Shown here piece by piece: positions 15,620-24,746 of a DNA stretch of 48,193 nt. Where the stretch lies: contig JAEZCG010000242.1 of NCBI GenBank assembly GCA_023430065.1, positions 1-48,193 on the forward strand, in the 5' to 3' direction. Made by a program: the position numbers and the translations under genes. Positions within the stretch are counted from its first letter, which is position 1. Each line of letters begins with the position of its first letter. Below the pieces are notes generated by a model, which saw only the letters and a program-made list of their open reading frames with translations, ran no database searches and was not told the DNA's origin. This stretch comes from Pseudomonadota bacterium. GTDB taxonomy: Bacteria; Pseudomonadota; Gammaproteobacteria; Burkholderiales; SHXO01.

Positions 15620-17344
15620 ATGAAGCGCCTCGTTGGCCTCATGAGCGATGCCTCCGCACTGGCCGCTCCCTTCTGGAAGAGCGAAGAACGGCGGCCGGCG
15701 CTCGTCCTGCTGGGGGTCGTGGTCGCGCTCAATCTGGCGCTGGTCGCACTCGCGGTCACGTTCACCTATTGGCAAAACGCCTTCTACAATGCCCTGGAAG
15801 CGCGAGACTGGAACGCCTTCATCGCCCTGCTTCTCTGGTGGCACCGGACTGGCACCGGAACCTGGATGCCGGGCTTTGCGCTGCTTTCCGTGGTGTTCGT
15901 TCTGTTGACGGTGTACGCGCTGTACCTGCGCCAAGCACTGCAGATCCGCTGGCGACGCTGGATGACTGCGCGCCTTTCCGAGGACTGGCTGTCCGCCCGG
16001 GCCTACTACCGCATGAGCTTGACGGACCAGGCGACGGACAATCCCGATCAACGCATCGCCGAGGACGTGCGCCTGTTCGTGGACCACAGCCTCGAGCTGT
16101 CGCTGGGGTTGATGCGTTCGCTCACCTCGGTCGTGTCCTTCGTCGTCGTTCTGTGGTCCCTCTCGGGGACGATCGTGGTGCTCGGCGTGTCCGTTCCGGG
16201 CTACCTGGTCTGGTGCGCAGTGCTGTACGCGGCGTTCGGTACAGGGGTCTCGCACGCGGTCGGAAGACGGCTGGTCGCGCTCAACTACCGAAAACAGCAG
16301 GTCGAGGCGGATTTCCGTTTCGACCTGATCCGCATCCTCCAGAACGCCGAGGGAGTGGCGTTCTACGACGGCGAGGCTGAGGAAAAGCGCAACGTCGCGC
16401 GCCGCTTCGCCCACATCATGGGCAACTGGCGATCGATCATGACGGTCACGAAAAACCTGACCTTTTTCACTTCGGGCTTCGCCCAGGTGGCCCTGGTGTT
16501 TCCCTTCGCGGTGGTGGCGCCGGGCTACTTCTCGGGCCGAATCTCGCTCGGCGGAGTATTCCAGACGAGCAGTGCCTTCGTTCAGGTGCAGACCGCACTG
16601 TCGTGGTTCGTCGAGAACTATCAGGCGCTGACGGAGTGGTCCGCAACGGTGGCCCGGCTCAGGGGATTCTCGTTTTCCCTGGCCAAGCAGTCGAGCGGAG
16701 GCGGGCCGGTCGTCGCAGAGGACGCCGGGAATCGGCTGGAACTGCGCGACGTCACCCTGCACCTGCCGTCCGGGGCCAGCCTCCTGGACAATGCCGATCT
16801 GAGGATCGAGGCCGGCGAGCGCGTGCTGCTCACCGGGCCTTCCGGCACGGGCAAGTCGACCCTGCTGAGGGCGATCATCGGCATCTGGCCGTTCGGATTC
16901 GGTTGCATCGCACGGCCTTCGGCATCCCGGATGTTCTTCTCCCAGCGTCCCTACATGCCCGCGGGATCGCTCAAGCGCATCTTGTGCTATCCGCGCAGCG
17001 CGGAAGAGTTCTCGGACCAGGAGGTGACTGAAACATTGCGCGCGGTCGGACTCGGCCACTTGGCCGGCAGCCTGGACGGAGTCGATGTCTGGGACCGCCG
17101 GCTGTCAGGAGGCGAGCAGCAGAAGGTGGCGCTTGCGCGGGCGCTGCTGATCAGGCCGGACTGGCTGTTCATGGACGAGGCCACCTCCAATCTCGACGCC
17201 GACGCGGAAGACCAGTTCTATCGCTGCCTGCTGCAGGCACTGCCGGACAGCACGTTCGTGTCGGTCGGACATCGCGGCGAGCTGCGCAGATATCACGATC
17301 GCGTGCTGCGGGTGAACGCTCAATTGCTGAGCGAAGAGGCGTGA
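15620..17344 (+). CDS. ABC transporter, fused permease-ATPase, BclA/SbmA/YddA-like peptide transporter
   Basis: A 574-residue protein. Residues 1-340 form a membrane domain of the SbmA/BacA-like ABC family, with the hallmark FYNALEARDW (about 55-64) and NPDQRIAEDV (141-150) motifs. Residues 370-574 form an ATPase with Walker A GPSGTGKST (406-414), an LSGGEQQ signature, Walker B LFMDEATS and the H-loop His in VGHR. Relatives such as BclA move antimicrobial or nodule peptides across the inner membrane. Being divergent from the RiPP precursor and followed by two peptide hydrolases, it is the likely transporter of the mature product. Direction (export, or uptake of a processed peptide) cannot be decided. 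AGGAGGA precedes ATG 15620. Confidence 0.87.
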   Translation: MKRLVGLMSDASALAAPFWKSEERRPALVLLGVVVALNLALVALAVTFTYWQNAFYNALEARDWNAFIALLLWWHRTGTGTWMPGFALLSVVFVLLTVYALYLRQALQIRWRRWMTARLSEDWLSARAYYRMSLTDQATDNPDQRIAEDVRLFVDHSLELSLGLMRSLTSVVSFVVVLWSLSGTIVVLGVSVPGYLVWCAVLYAAFGTGVSHAVGRRLVALNYRKQQVEADFRFDLIRILQNAEGVAFYDGEAEEKRNVARRFAHIMGNWRSIMTVTKNLTFFTSGFAQVALVFPFAVVAPGYFSGRISLGGVFQTSSAFVQVQTALSWFVENYQALTEWSATVARLRGFSFSLAKQSSGGGPVVAEDAGNRLELRDVTLHLPSGASLLDNADLRIEAGERVLLTGPSGTGKSTLLRAIIGIWPFGFGCIARPSASRMFFSQRPYMPAGSLKRILCYPRSAEEFSDQEVTETLRAVGLGHLAGSLDGVDVWDRRLSGGEQQKVALARALLIRPDWLFMDEATSNLDADAEDQFYRCLLQALPDSTFVSVGHRGELRRYHDRVLRVNAQLLSEEA

Positions 17345-17492
17345 CGCAAGGACACGCAAGGGGGGGCGGGTCGTCACCGCCTGCTCCGCCTGTTGCCAGT
17401 GTCGCCTGTCGCCAGAATGACGAGTGTTTGAATCATGGTAATGTTGATTGGCAACGACGCCGTTGAGGACGCCAGAGACGGTGTCGCATCGG

Positions 17493-17507
17493 CGATCGTT
17501 ACGATCG
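17493..17507. promoter_or_regulatory. Perfect 15-bp dyad upstream of the serine hydrolase gene
   Basis: CGATCG-TTA-CGATCG is a perfect inverted repeat ending 25 bases before the chosen ATG. It could be an operator or a hairpin near the ribosome site. The rest of the 188-base spacer (17345-17532) shows no clear terminator or promoter. Confidence 0.35.
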
Positions 17508-17532
17508 ACTCGATGCATGGGTGGTATGTGGA

Positions 17533-18960
17533 ATGAAGCAGGACTTGCTGCCGAACACGCCGGCCGTTTCGCGATTGCGGGAGGTCGCGAATCTGGTGTC
17601 GAATGCGACGCCCGCACGTATCGCCGACTACCTCCGTGAACACTATGCCCCCCACTACGCTGAACGGGAACCCACCGGGCGCCGGATCGCATCGTTCATG
17701 GACTGGAAGGCACGTGGCGGCATCGAAGTCGTCGACGTGGCGCAGGCGACCGAACGGCGCGTGGAGATCACCATGCGCCAGCCGCTCTCGGACGAGCATT
17801 GGATGGTCGCCCTGGAGGTGGAAGGCACTCCACCCCATCGGATCGAGGCCTTGCTGGTCGGTCGTGCGGCGCTGCCGTCGATTCACCCGCCTCCGTCGGA
17901 TGCGCAGGCGGCCGATGCATTCATCGACTACGTCGGCAGGCTGGCCGATGCGGACCTGTTCTCCGGCGCGGTTCTGATCGCCCGGCACGGGGAGATTCTC
18001 GGCCAGGCGGCTTTCGGACTCGCCAACCGTGACTTCACCGTGCCGAACGACCTGGAGACCAGGTTCAATATCGCGTCGCTGTGCAAATCGTGGACCGCGG
18101 TCGCCATTGCCCAGTTGATCGAAGCAGGCAAGCTGTCCCTGGACGATCCGCTCTCGAAGTTCGTCGACTACCCCGATCGCGCATCCGCCTCTGCAATCCG
18201 CATCGAGCACCTGCTGTCGCACACCTCCGGGCTGGGCACCTATTTCACCGATTCCTTCTATCGCACCGCCCGGCATCTCATCCGTAGCGTCGACGACTAT
18301 CTGGAACTGTCCAAGGATGAGCTTCCGTCTTTCGCGCCCGGCACGGCATGGAAGTATTCGAACACGGGGATGGTCGTGCTCGGAAAGGTCATCGAGATCG
18401 TGACGGGGCGCAGTTACGCCGAATGGGTGGAGTCGACCCTCCTGCGCACCGCTGGCATGACTCGTTCCGGATTCCTCGAGCTCGACTACGTGAACGAGAA
18501 CGTGGCGGTCGGTTACGCCAAGCAATGGTCGGTAGATGGAATGCGGGTGGCGAACAGTTTGTTCGAGAACTTCGTCGGAGGTTGTCCGGCGGGCTGCGCC
18601 TTTGCCACCGTGGGAGACGTGTTCAGGTTCGCCGAGGCGCTGCGCAACGGACGGCTGGTGAGCCCCGAGATGCTCGAACTGATGACCAGCGCGAAGCCTC
18701 AGCTGCAGTCGCCCGACTACGGATACGGATTCAGCATCCACCCGGAGCGTGCGCTGTATGGGCACAGCGGCGGATTGCTGGGCGTGGGCGCCAATCTCGA
18801 CATCGTCCTCGATCCGGCGGGCTGGGTCGTGGTCGTGTTGGCGAACACCTTGAGCATGCGCGCACCGACCCTGAAGGCACGCCAGCTCATCGGCGTGACA
18901 GTGCCGGAAGCGGAAAGCGGGCGCGCTTATCTGCCAACCGCCGGCATGACCGTGCGTTGA
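17533..18960 (+). CDS. Serine hydrolase, class C beta-lactamase fold
   Basis: A 475-residue protein. The N-terminal domain of about 120 residues is not recognised. From about residue 125 it is a class-C beta-lactamase/D-Ala-D-Ala-peptidase fold. The nucleophile motif is Ser182-Leu-Cys-Lys185, the second motif is Tyr275-Ser-Asn277, and a late GHSGG is the third. Family members include peptidases, esterases and D-amino-acid amidases. There is no signal peptide, so it is probably cytoplasmic. It follows the peptide transporter gene and is 13 bases before an M42 peptidase, so a role in trimming or recycling the RiPP or its leader is plausible but inferred. ATG 17533 is used; the GTG at 17521 would add four residues. 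Confidence 0.83.
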   Translation: MKQDLLPNTPAVSRLREVANLVSNATPARIADYLREHYAPHYAEREPTGRRIASFMDWKARGGIEVVDVAQATERRVEITMRQPLSDEHWMVALEVEGTPPHRIEALLVGRAALPSIHPPPSDAQAADAFIDYVGRLADADLFSGAVLIARHGEILGQAAFGLANRDFTVPNDLETRFNIASLCKSWTAVAIAQLIEAGKLSLDDPLSKFVDYPDRASASAIRIEHLLSHTSGLGTYFTDSFYRTARHLIRSVDDYLELSKDELPSFAPGTAWKYSNTGMVVLGKVIEIVTGRSYAEWVESTLLRTAGMTRSGFLELDYVNENVAVGYAKQWSVDGMRVANSLFENFVGGCPAGCAFATVGDVFRFAEALRNGRLVSPEMLELMTSAKPQLQSPDYGYGFSIHPERALYGHSGGLLGVGANLDIVLDPAGWVVVVLANTLSMRAPTLKARQLIGVTVPEAESGRAYLPTAGMTVR

Positions 18961-18973
18961 GAGCGAGGCGTCG

Positions 18974-20017
18974 GTGGAGCTTCTGCAGCGTCTGACCCGT
19001 ACCCCCGGAATTCCCGGGCGTGAACACCGCATCCGTGCCGAGATCGAACGCTGCGCCATGGAGCGGCGACTGTTCGACGAGATGCGTACCGACGCACTGG
19101 GCTCGCTCATCGGGTTGCGCCGGCCGCGGTCGAATGCGCAGCCCGGGAAGACGAGACGCGTGATCGTCGCCGCACACATGGATCAGGTCGGCTTTCTGGT
19201 CTCGCACATTACCGACGAGGGCTATCTGCGCCTGCACCCGGTCGGATCGTTCGACCCGCGTACGCTATTCGCGAGGCGCGTCACCGTGTGCACCGACGCT
19301 GCCGGTGATCTTCCCGGGGTACTGACCCTCAGTGGCCGACCCATCCATACGGCTTCCCCCGAGGAGTTGAAGCGGGTGCCCGAGATCGGCGAGTTCTACG
19401 TCGATCTGTCCCTCCCTGCGGAGCAGGTGAAGGCGCGGGTCGGGCTCGGCGACATGGTGGTGTTCGACAGCGAGTTCGCCCTGATCGGCAATGCCGTCGT
19501 GGCGCCAGGTTTGGACGACCGGGTCGGCTGCTGGGCGCTGCTGCGCGCGCTGGAGAAACTGACTGCGCACGACTGCGAAATCCATGCGGTATGGACGTCG
19601 CAGGAAGAGCTCGGTTCGCGCGGGGCTGGACCGGCGGCTTTCGGCATCGACGCCGACATCGGTATCGCCTGCGACACCACGGTCTGCTGCGACGGCCCCA
19701 CGGTACCCGCGGAGCAGCACATCACCAGGTTCGGCGGTGGCATCTCGATCCAGATCGCCGACTCCTCGACGATTTCCGATCCCGAACTGGTTCGCGACCT
19801 CGAGGGCATCGCGCGACGTGCAGGCATCAGATGTCAGCGCAGCCTCATGCTGGGTGGCGGACAGGATGGTGCGCTCATCCAGCGCTCGCGTCGCGGCGTA
19901 CGTACGGTGGTCCTGAGCTGTCCCGTCAAGCACCTTCACACGGTGGCCGAAATGGCGCATCGGGACGACCTGGACTCGTACCGGGACCTGCTCGCAGCCT
20001 ATCTGTCCAGCCTGTAG
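18974..20017 (+). CDS. M42 family metallopeptidase (aminopeptidase)
   Basis: A 347-residue protein with the co-catalytic dimetal core of M42 peptidases. It shows the first ligand in AAHMDQVGF (about residues 64-72), the bridging Asp in PGLDDRVGCWALL, the catalytic Glu pair in TSQEELGSRGA and a late His in PVKHLHT. M42 enzymes are cytoplasmic, often tetrahedral aminopeptidases acting on short peptides. GTG 18974 starts 13 bases after the hydrolase stop, with GAGCGAGG upstream, so the two are co-transcribed. Next to a RiPP cluster it could remove leader residues one at a time. General peptide turnover is the alternative. Confidence 0.87.
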   Translation: MELLQRLTRTPGIPGREHRIRAEIERCAMERRLFDEMRTDALGSLIGLRRPRSNAQPGKTRRVIVAAHMDQVGFLVSHITDEGYLRLHPVGSFDPRTLFARRVTVCTDAAGDLPGVLTLSGRPIHTASPEELKRVPEIGEFYVDLSLPAEQVKARVGLGDMVVFDSEFALIGNAVVAPGLDDRVGCWALLRALEKLTAHDCEIHAVWTSQEELGSRGAGPAAFGIDADIGIACDTTVCCDGPTVPAEQHITRFGGGISIQIADSSTISDPELVRDLEGIARRAGIRCQRSLMLGGGQDGALIQRSRRGVRTVVLSCPVKHLHTVAEMAHRDDLDSYRDLLAAYLSSL

Positions 20018-20029
20018 GCGGCCGGGACC

Positions 20030-21637
20030 TCAGGCGTCGAGCGCCTCCACGCCGATCAACCGCGAAATGCGGATCGGCTCGCCCTCGCGGTGCAGGGCGA
20101 CCACGCGCTGCTGCAGCGCCCGTTCCGCGACCGTCATGCGTGCGCGCTGGCGCGTGTACTCCGCCCACGATTTGATGACGAAACGTTCGACGTAGCGGCC
20201 CTCGTCCTCGAGGTCGCGGAAGATGCGCCAGCTGCTCGCGCCGTTGCGTCGGCGCACCCCTTCCACCGCGCTGACCGCGCTCAGGAACGCCTTCCGGTCC
20301 TCGGGATCCACGCGATACTCGATCTGGATCAGCACGGGGCCGTCGTCCGCGCCCGGCTGGATTGCCAGCGACAGTTCGGGCAGCTGCACGCCGGTGGTGA
20401 CGTCCGCCTCGTTTCCCATCGACACCTTGACGTGCCGAGTGATCAGCAACAGCGCCAGCATCACCACCGCAGAAACCGACAGGGCGATGCGCGTGTCCGC
20501 AAGCCAGGCGAGCGCACCCCACAGGAGGCTGCCCAGCGCGAGGCTCGCCTGCACGGCCACCAGATTGGTGGACACGGCTCGTGCACGCACCCATGCGGGT
20601 GCGGAGCTCTGGGTGCCGGCTGACAGGCTCGCGTGCACGCTCACCCAGGCGGCGCCGGCCACGGCGGTTCCTGCCAGGGCCAGGAACGTCCAGGGCGCGA
20701 ACGCGATGACCAGCGTCGCCGCCCCCCACGCGAGGATGCCGCCGACGATCACCGTGTTGAGCGGGACGCGGCGCAGGTGTCGTGGTATCCACAGCGCACC
20801 GACGACGGCGCCGGCGCCGAAGAAGCCGAGCAGCATGCCGAATCCGCCGGCACTCATCTGCAGCTGATCGCGTGCGATGACCGGCAGCAGGGCCCACAGG
20901 GCGCTCGCACAGGAGCTGAATGCCAGGTTGCGGATGACCGCGGACTGCAGCGGGGGAGAATGCCGCAGGTAACGCAATCCGCTGCTCATCCCGGAGAACA
21001 GCGTCTCGGGCGCACCGGGAATGGAACGCGCTGCCGTGCGCCAGCCTTGCAGGGCGACCAGCATGACGATGAAGAACAGTGCACTGGCCAGCATGGCGCT
21101 TCCGGAGCCGATCCAGGCGGCCAGCGCACCGGCCAGTGCCGGCCCCACCGCCCGCGCGACGTTGAAGGCGACCGCACCCAGTGCGACCGCGCGCGCGAGC
21201 TCGGCGCGCGGCACCAGGTCGTTGATCATCGCCTGCTGCGCGGGCATGTAGAAGATGAAGCCCACGCCGGTGAGGAAGGTGAGGATCAGCAACGACATCG
21301 GCTCGATCATCCCGGCCAGCGTCGCGACGCCCAGGACGGCAGTCGAGCCCAGCAGCAGCGCCTGGGTGGCCATCACCACTTGCCGGCGGTCGACGATGTC
21401 GGCGAGCGTTCCAGCGATCATGCCGACCAGGAGCGCAGGGCCGGTGCTGGCGGTCTGGACCAGCGCCACCATGAACGCGGAGGGGGTCAGCGTGGCCATC
21501 AGCCAGGCTGCCACCGTGGCGTGCATGGTGAACCCGAGCGCGGTGGCGACCGTACCGAAGTAGAAGCGACGGAAGCGCGGAAACCGCAGCGGTGAGGCGC
21601 GCAGGCGATGCGCCACTGCCGACCGCAGCATGGACAT
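20030..21637 (-). CDS. MFS exporter (EntS-like) with C-terminal monooxygenase-like domain
   Basis: A 535-residue protein. Residues 1 to about 405 are an MFS_3-type transporter related to the enterobactin exporter EntS, with about 11-12 membrane segments and the motif-A-like loop GTLADIVDRRQVV. The C-terminal part (about 435-535) is soluble; VLIQIEYRVDPEDRKAFLSAVSAVEGVRRRNGA and later FVIKSWAEYTRQRARMT suggest an antibiotic-biosynthesis-monooxygenase-like ferredoxin fold. This fusion is widespread, and its substrate is not known. I start at ATG 21637; ATG 21631 and TTG 21658 are alternatives. It is convergent with the M42 gene, 12 bases apart, so it is not clearly part of the RiPP locus. Confidence 0.83.
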   Translation of the reverse strand: MSMLRSAVAHRLRASPLRFPRFRRFYFGTVATALGFTMHATVAAWLMATLTPSAFMVALVQTASTGPALLVGMIAGTLADIVDRRQVVMATQALLLGSTAVLGVATLAGMIEPMSLLILTFLTGVGFIFYMPAQQAMINDLVPRAELARAVALGAVAFNVARAVGPALAGALAAWIGSGSAMLASALFFIVMLVALQGWRTAARSIPGAPETLFSGMSSGLRYLRHSPPLQSAVIRNLAFSSCASALWALLPVIARDQLQMSAGGFGMLLGFFGAGAVVGALWIPRHLRRVPLNTVIVGGILAWGAATLVIAFAPWTFLALAGTAVAGAAWVSVHASLSAGTQSSAPAWVRARAVSTNLVAVQASLALGSLLWGALAWLADTRIALSVSAVVMLALLLITRHVKVSMGNEADVTTGVQLPELSLAIQPGADDGPVLIQIEYRVDPEDRKAFLSAVSAVEGVRRRNGASSWRIFRDLEDEGRYVERFVIKSWAEYTRQRARMTVAERALQQRVVALHREGEPIRISRLIGVEALDA

Positions 21638-21757
21638 CCGGGGGCGAGACGTCTGCAACGGGAAGTCGGGCCGTGGTAGATGGGAACGTCATTGTCGCAG
21701 CAGCGCGTGTGCCGTGCGCGACGGCGTTGCCGGACGGTCGCATTACAATGCATCGCT

Positions 21758-24682
21758 ATGGCACTCACCCCCAAGCCCGTCCGCTTCCATGCGCATGCCC
21801 CTCGCGGTGCGCATCCGCTTCAGACGCGCCTGCGCCGGGAGGTGGACGGCGAGGTGATGTTCGACGACGCCAGCCGCGGCCGCTATAGCACCGACGCCTC
21901 CATCTACCAGATCGAACCGGTTGGCGTGGTGGTCCCGCGTAGCGAGGAAGCGGCACGCATTGCGCTGCAGATCGCGTCCGAGGCCGCAGTGCCCATCCTG
22001 CCTCGCGGCGCCGGCACGTCGCAATGCGGACAGAGCGTAGGAGCGGCGCTCGTCATCGACAGCAGCAAGTACCTGAATCGCGTGCTCGACGTGGATGTCG
22101 ACACGCTCGAGGCCGTGGTGCAGCCGGGGGTCGTGCTCGATCAGCTCAATGCATCGCTGCGCAAGCACGGACTGTGGTATCCGGTCGACGTGTCTACCTC
22201 GGCGCAAGCGACATTGGGCGGCATGGCGGGCAACAATTCCTGCGGCTCGCGCTCCATCCGCTACGGCAACATGGTGCACAACGTGCTCGACATCGACGCG
22301 TGGCTGAGCGACGGGGCCCGCTGGCGGTTCGGTCCGAGCGAGCAGCTGGCGGACGCGCCGTCCGGCTATCGCGCGCTGATCGAGAAGGTCCACGCCGTGA
22401 CGCAGCGCGAAGCGGCCGAGATCGAGGCGCGCTGGCCGAAGGTGCTGCGCCGCGTCCAGGGCTACAACCTGGATATGGTCGTCCCGGGCCGGGCGCACAA
22501 CCTGGCGCACCTGCTGGTCGGCTCCGAGGGCACGCTGGCGTACTTCGAGCGGCTGCGGCTCAAGCTCTCGCCCATCCCGAAGCACAAGGTGCTGGGCGTG
22601 TGCCACTTCCCGACCTTCCATGAGGCGATGGATCGCACGCGGCACATCGTCACGCTCGATCCCGACGCGGTCGAGCTGGTGGACCGCAGGATGATCGACC
22701 TCGCTCTGGATATCCCGCAGTACCGCGACATCATGCATCGCTATGTGCGGGGCAGGCCGGATGCGATCCTGCTCGTGGAGTTCGCGGGGGCGGAGCGCGA
22801 CGCGCAGCTCGCGAAGTTGAAGCGGCTGGCCGAACTGATGGGTGACCTCGGGCTGCCCGGCAGCGTCGTCGAGGTGACCGACGCGCCGGGGCAGAAGGAC
22901 ATCTGGGAAGTGCGCAAGGCGGGTCTGAACATCATGATGTCCATGAAGGGCGACGGCAAACCGGTGTCCTTCATCGAGGATTGCGCCGTGCCGCTCGAAC
23001 ACCTCGCCGAGTACACGGCGACGATCACCGAGGTCTTCGCCAAGCACGGCACCCGCGGCACCTGGTACGCGCATGCCTCGGTCGGTACCTTGCACGTGCG
23101 GCCGGTGTTGAACATGAAGGACGACGGGGCGCTGAAGATGCGCGCGATCGCCGAGGAAGCCTGCGAACTGGTGCGCAGGTTCAAGGGCGCGTACTCCGGC
23201 GAGCACGGCGATGGACTGGTGCGCTCGGAGTGGATCGAGCCGATCCTCGGCGAGAAGCTCGCGCGCGCGCTGGGAGAGGTCAAAGATCTGCTCGACCCGA
23301 AAGGGCTGATGAACCCAGGCAAGATCGTGCGGCCGACGAAGATGGACGACCGCAGCCTGTTCCGCTTCCGGCCCGGCTATCGCGGCGATCAGGCGAACTG
23401 CGTGCTCGACTGGAGCGAGTGGGGAGGGTTCAGTGGCGCGGTCGAGATGTGCAACAACAATGGCCACTGCCGCAAGTTCGATGCAGGCACGATGTGCCCG
23501 TCGTTCCGTGCCACGCGCGACGAGCGGCACCTCACGCGCGGGCGCGCGAACACCCTGCGCCTGGCGCTGAGCGGCCAACTCGGCGGCCAGGACCAGGCGA
23601 GCAACGCCGTGCGCGCGGCCCTCGACCTGTGCGTGAGCTGCAAGGGCTGCAAGCGAGAGTGCCCCACGGGCGTGGACATGGCGCGCATGAAGATCGAGTT
23701 CATGCACCGGTGGCATCAGAGCCAGCCGCACTCGCTGCACGAGAAGCTGATCGCCTATCTGCCGCGCTACGCTCCGGTGGCAGCGAAGTTCGCGCCGCTG
23801 ATGAACCTGCGCAATCGGGTCGCCCTGCTCGCCCGCATGAGCGAGGGCTGGACCGGGTTCAGCGCGAAGCGTTCGCTGCCGGCGTGGAGGCGCGACACCT
23901 TCCTGGGCACGGCCAGGGACACGGGGGGCATCCATGACGCCCGCGAAGTCGTGCTCTTCGCCGACAGCTTCAACAACTACTTCGAGCCGGACAACCTGCG
24001 CGCCGCGCAGCGCGTGCTTCACGCTGCCGGCTACGCTGTGCACGTTGCCCGGCCCCAGGACCACGGCCGTCCGCTCTGCTGCGGCCGCACCTTCCTCTCC
24101 GCGGGCATGGTGGACGAGGCGCGCGTCGAAGCGCGGCGGCTGATCGGCGCCATCAAGCCGTACGCCGAGCGCGGCGTGCCCATCGTCGGACTGGAACCGT
24201 CCTGCCTGTTGAGTCTGCGCGACGAGTACCTCGTGCTGGGACTGGACGAGGAAGAAGTCGGCGTCATCGCCGAACGGGCCGATCTGTTCGAGGAGTTTTT
24301 GGTCGACGAACTCGACGCCGGTCGCCTGCAATTGCCGCTGCAGTCAGTGGACGGCCAGCGTGCGCTGCTGCATGGGCACTGCCATCAGAAGGCCTTTGCC
24401 GCGATGCCGGCGGTGGAACGCGCGCTCAGGCTCGTGCCCGGGCTGCAGGTCGAGACCATCGAGTCGAGCTGCTGCGGCATGGCCGGCGCGTTCGGTTACG
24501 AAGCCGAGCATTTCGACGTGTCGATGAAGATGGGCGAACTGGGCCTGCTGCCCAAGGTGCGCGAGGTCGATGCGAACACCTGGATCGTCGCCGACGGCAC
24601 CAGCTGCCGGCACCAGATCCGCGACGGCGCCGGTCGCGAGGCGATGCATGTGGCAATGGTGTTGATGCGCGCGTTGCGCTGA
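21758..24682 (+). CDS. FAD-binding and Fe-S oxidoreductase, YdiJ/D-2-hydroxyacid dehydrogenase type
   Basis: A 974-residue GlcD-GlcF-type fusion. The N-terminal half is a PCMH FAD domain (LPRGAGTSQCGQS, GGMAGNNSCGSRS, LVGSEGTLAYFERL) with an FAD-oxidase C-terminal domain ending in SGEHGDGLVRSEWIEP. The C-terminal half has ferredoxin-like cysteines (CNNNGHC...CPSF; CVSCKGCKRECPTG) and two CCG domains (CCGRTFLSAG and SSCCGMAGAFGYE). Size and layout match YdiJ, a D-2-hydroxyglutarate dehydrogenase, and related D-lactate dehydrogenases. It oxidises a D-2-hydroxyacid and passes electrons through the Fe-S centres to the quinone pool. ATG 21758 is used. TACAAT at 21744-21749 looks like a -10 so close that the mRNA may be nearly leaderless. 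Confidence 0.9.
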   Translation: MALTPKPVRFHAHAPRGAHPLQTRLRREVDGEVMFDDASRGRYSTDASIYQIEPVGVVVPRSEEAARIALQIASEAAVPILPRGAGTSQCGQSVGAALVIDSSKYLNRVLDVDVDTLEAVVQPGVVLDQLNASLRKHGLWYPVDVSTSAQATLGGMAGNNSCGSRSIRYGNMVHNVLDIDAWLSDGARWRFGPSEQLADAPSGYRALIEKVHAVTQREAAEIEARWPKVLRRVQGYNLDMVVPGRAHNLAHLLVGSEGTLAYFERLRLKLSPIPKHKVLGVCHFPTFHEAMDRTRHIVTLDPDAVELVDRRMIDLALDIPQYRDIMHRYVRGRPDAILLVEFAGAERDAQLAKLKRLAELMGDLGLPGSVVEVTDAPGQKDIWEVRKAGLNIMMSMKGDGKPVSFIEDCAVPLEHLAEYTATITEVFAKHGTRGTWYAHASVGTLHVRPVLNMKDDGALKMRAIAEEACELVRRFKGAYSGEHGDGLVRSEWIEPILGEKLARALGEVKDLLDPKGLMNPGKIVRPTKMDDRSLFRFRPGYRGDQANCVLDWSEWGGFSGAVEMCNNNGHCRKFDAGTMCPSFRATRDERHLTRGRANTLRLALSGQLGGQDQASNAVRAALDLCVSCKGCKRECPTGVDMARMKIEFMHRWHQSQPHSLHEKLIAYLPRYAPVAAKFAPLMNLRNRVALLARMSEGWTGFSAKRSLPAWRRDTFLGTARDTGGIHDAREVVLFADSFNNYFEPDNLRAAQRVLHAAGYAVHVARPQDHGRPLCCGRTFLSAGMVDEARVEARRLIGAIKPYAERGVPIVGLEPSCLLSLRDEYLVLGLDEEEVGVIAERADLFEEFLVDELDAGRLQLPLQSVDGQRALLHGHCHQKAFAAMPAVERALRLVPGLQVETIESSCCGMAGAFGYEAEHFDVSMKMGELGLLPKVREVDANTWIVADGTSCRHQIRDGAGREAMHVAMVLMRALR

Positions 24683-24686
24683 ACCC

Positions 24687-24734
24687 GTCGTCCCGGCGCA
24701 GCCACGTCGTCATCCCGGCGGAAGCGGGATCCAT
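24687..24734. repeat. REP-like palindromic repeat between convergent genes
   Basis: The 64-base gap contains CGTCATCCCGGCGGAAGCGGG (24708 on), a close match to the GTCATCCCGGCGAAAGCCGGGAT-type intergenic repeat common in proteobacteria, with ATCCCG (24712-24717) pairing with CGGGAT (24725-24730). A partial copy of its left half (CGTCGTCCCGGCG) lies just before. It may serve both convergent genes as a 3' hairpin. Confidence 0.6.
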
Positions 24735-24746
24735 CGGCTCGTCAGG

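Noticed and set aside
20030-21637. Treating the EntS-like MFS gene as the RiPP exporter
   Set aside because: It is convergent with the locus and is a common fusion in unrelated contexts; the divergent ABC transporter is the better candidate.
21743-24331. An 862-codon minus-strand open frame opposite the FAD/Fe-S oxidoreductase
   Set aside because: The opposite strand encodes a full-length recognised enzyme; the shadow has no recognisable motif.
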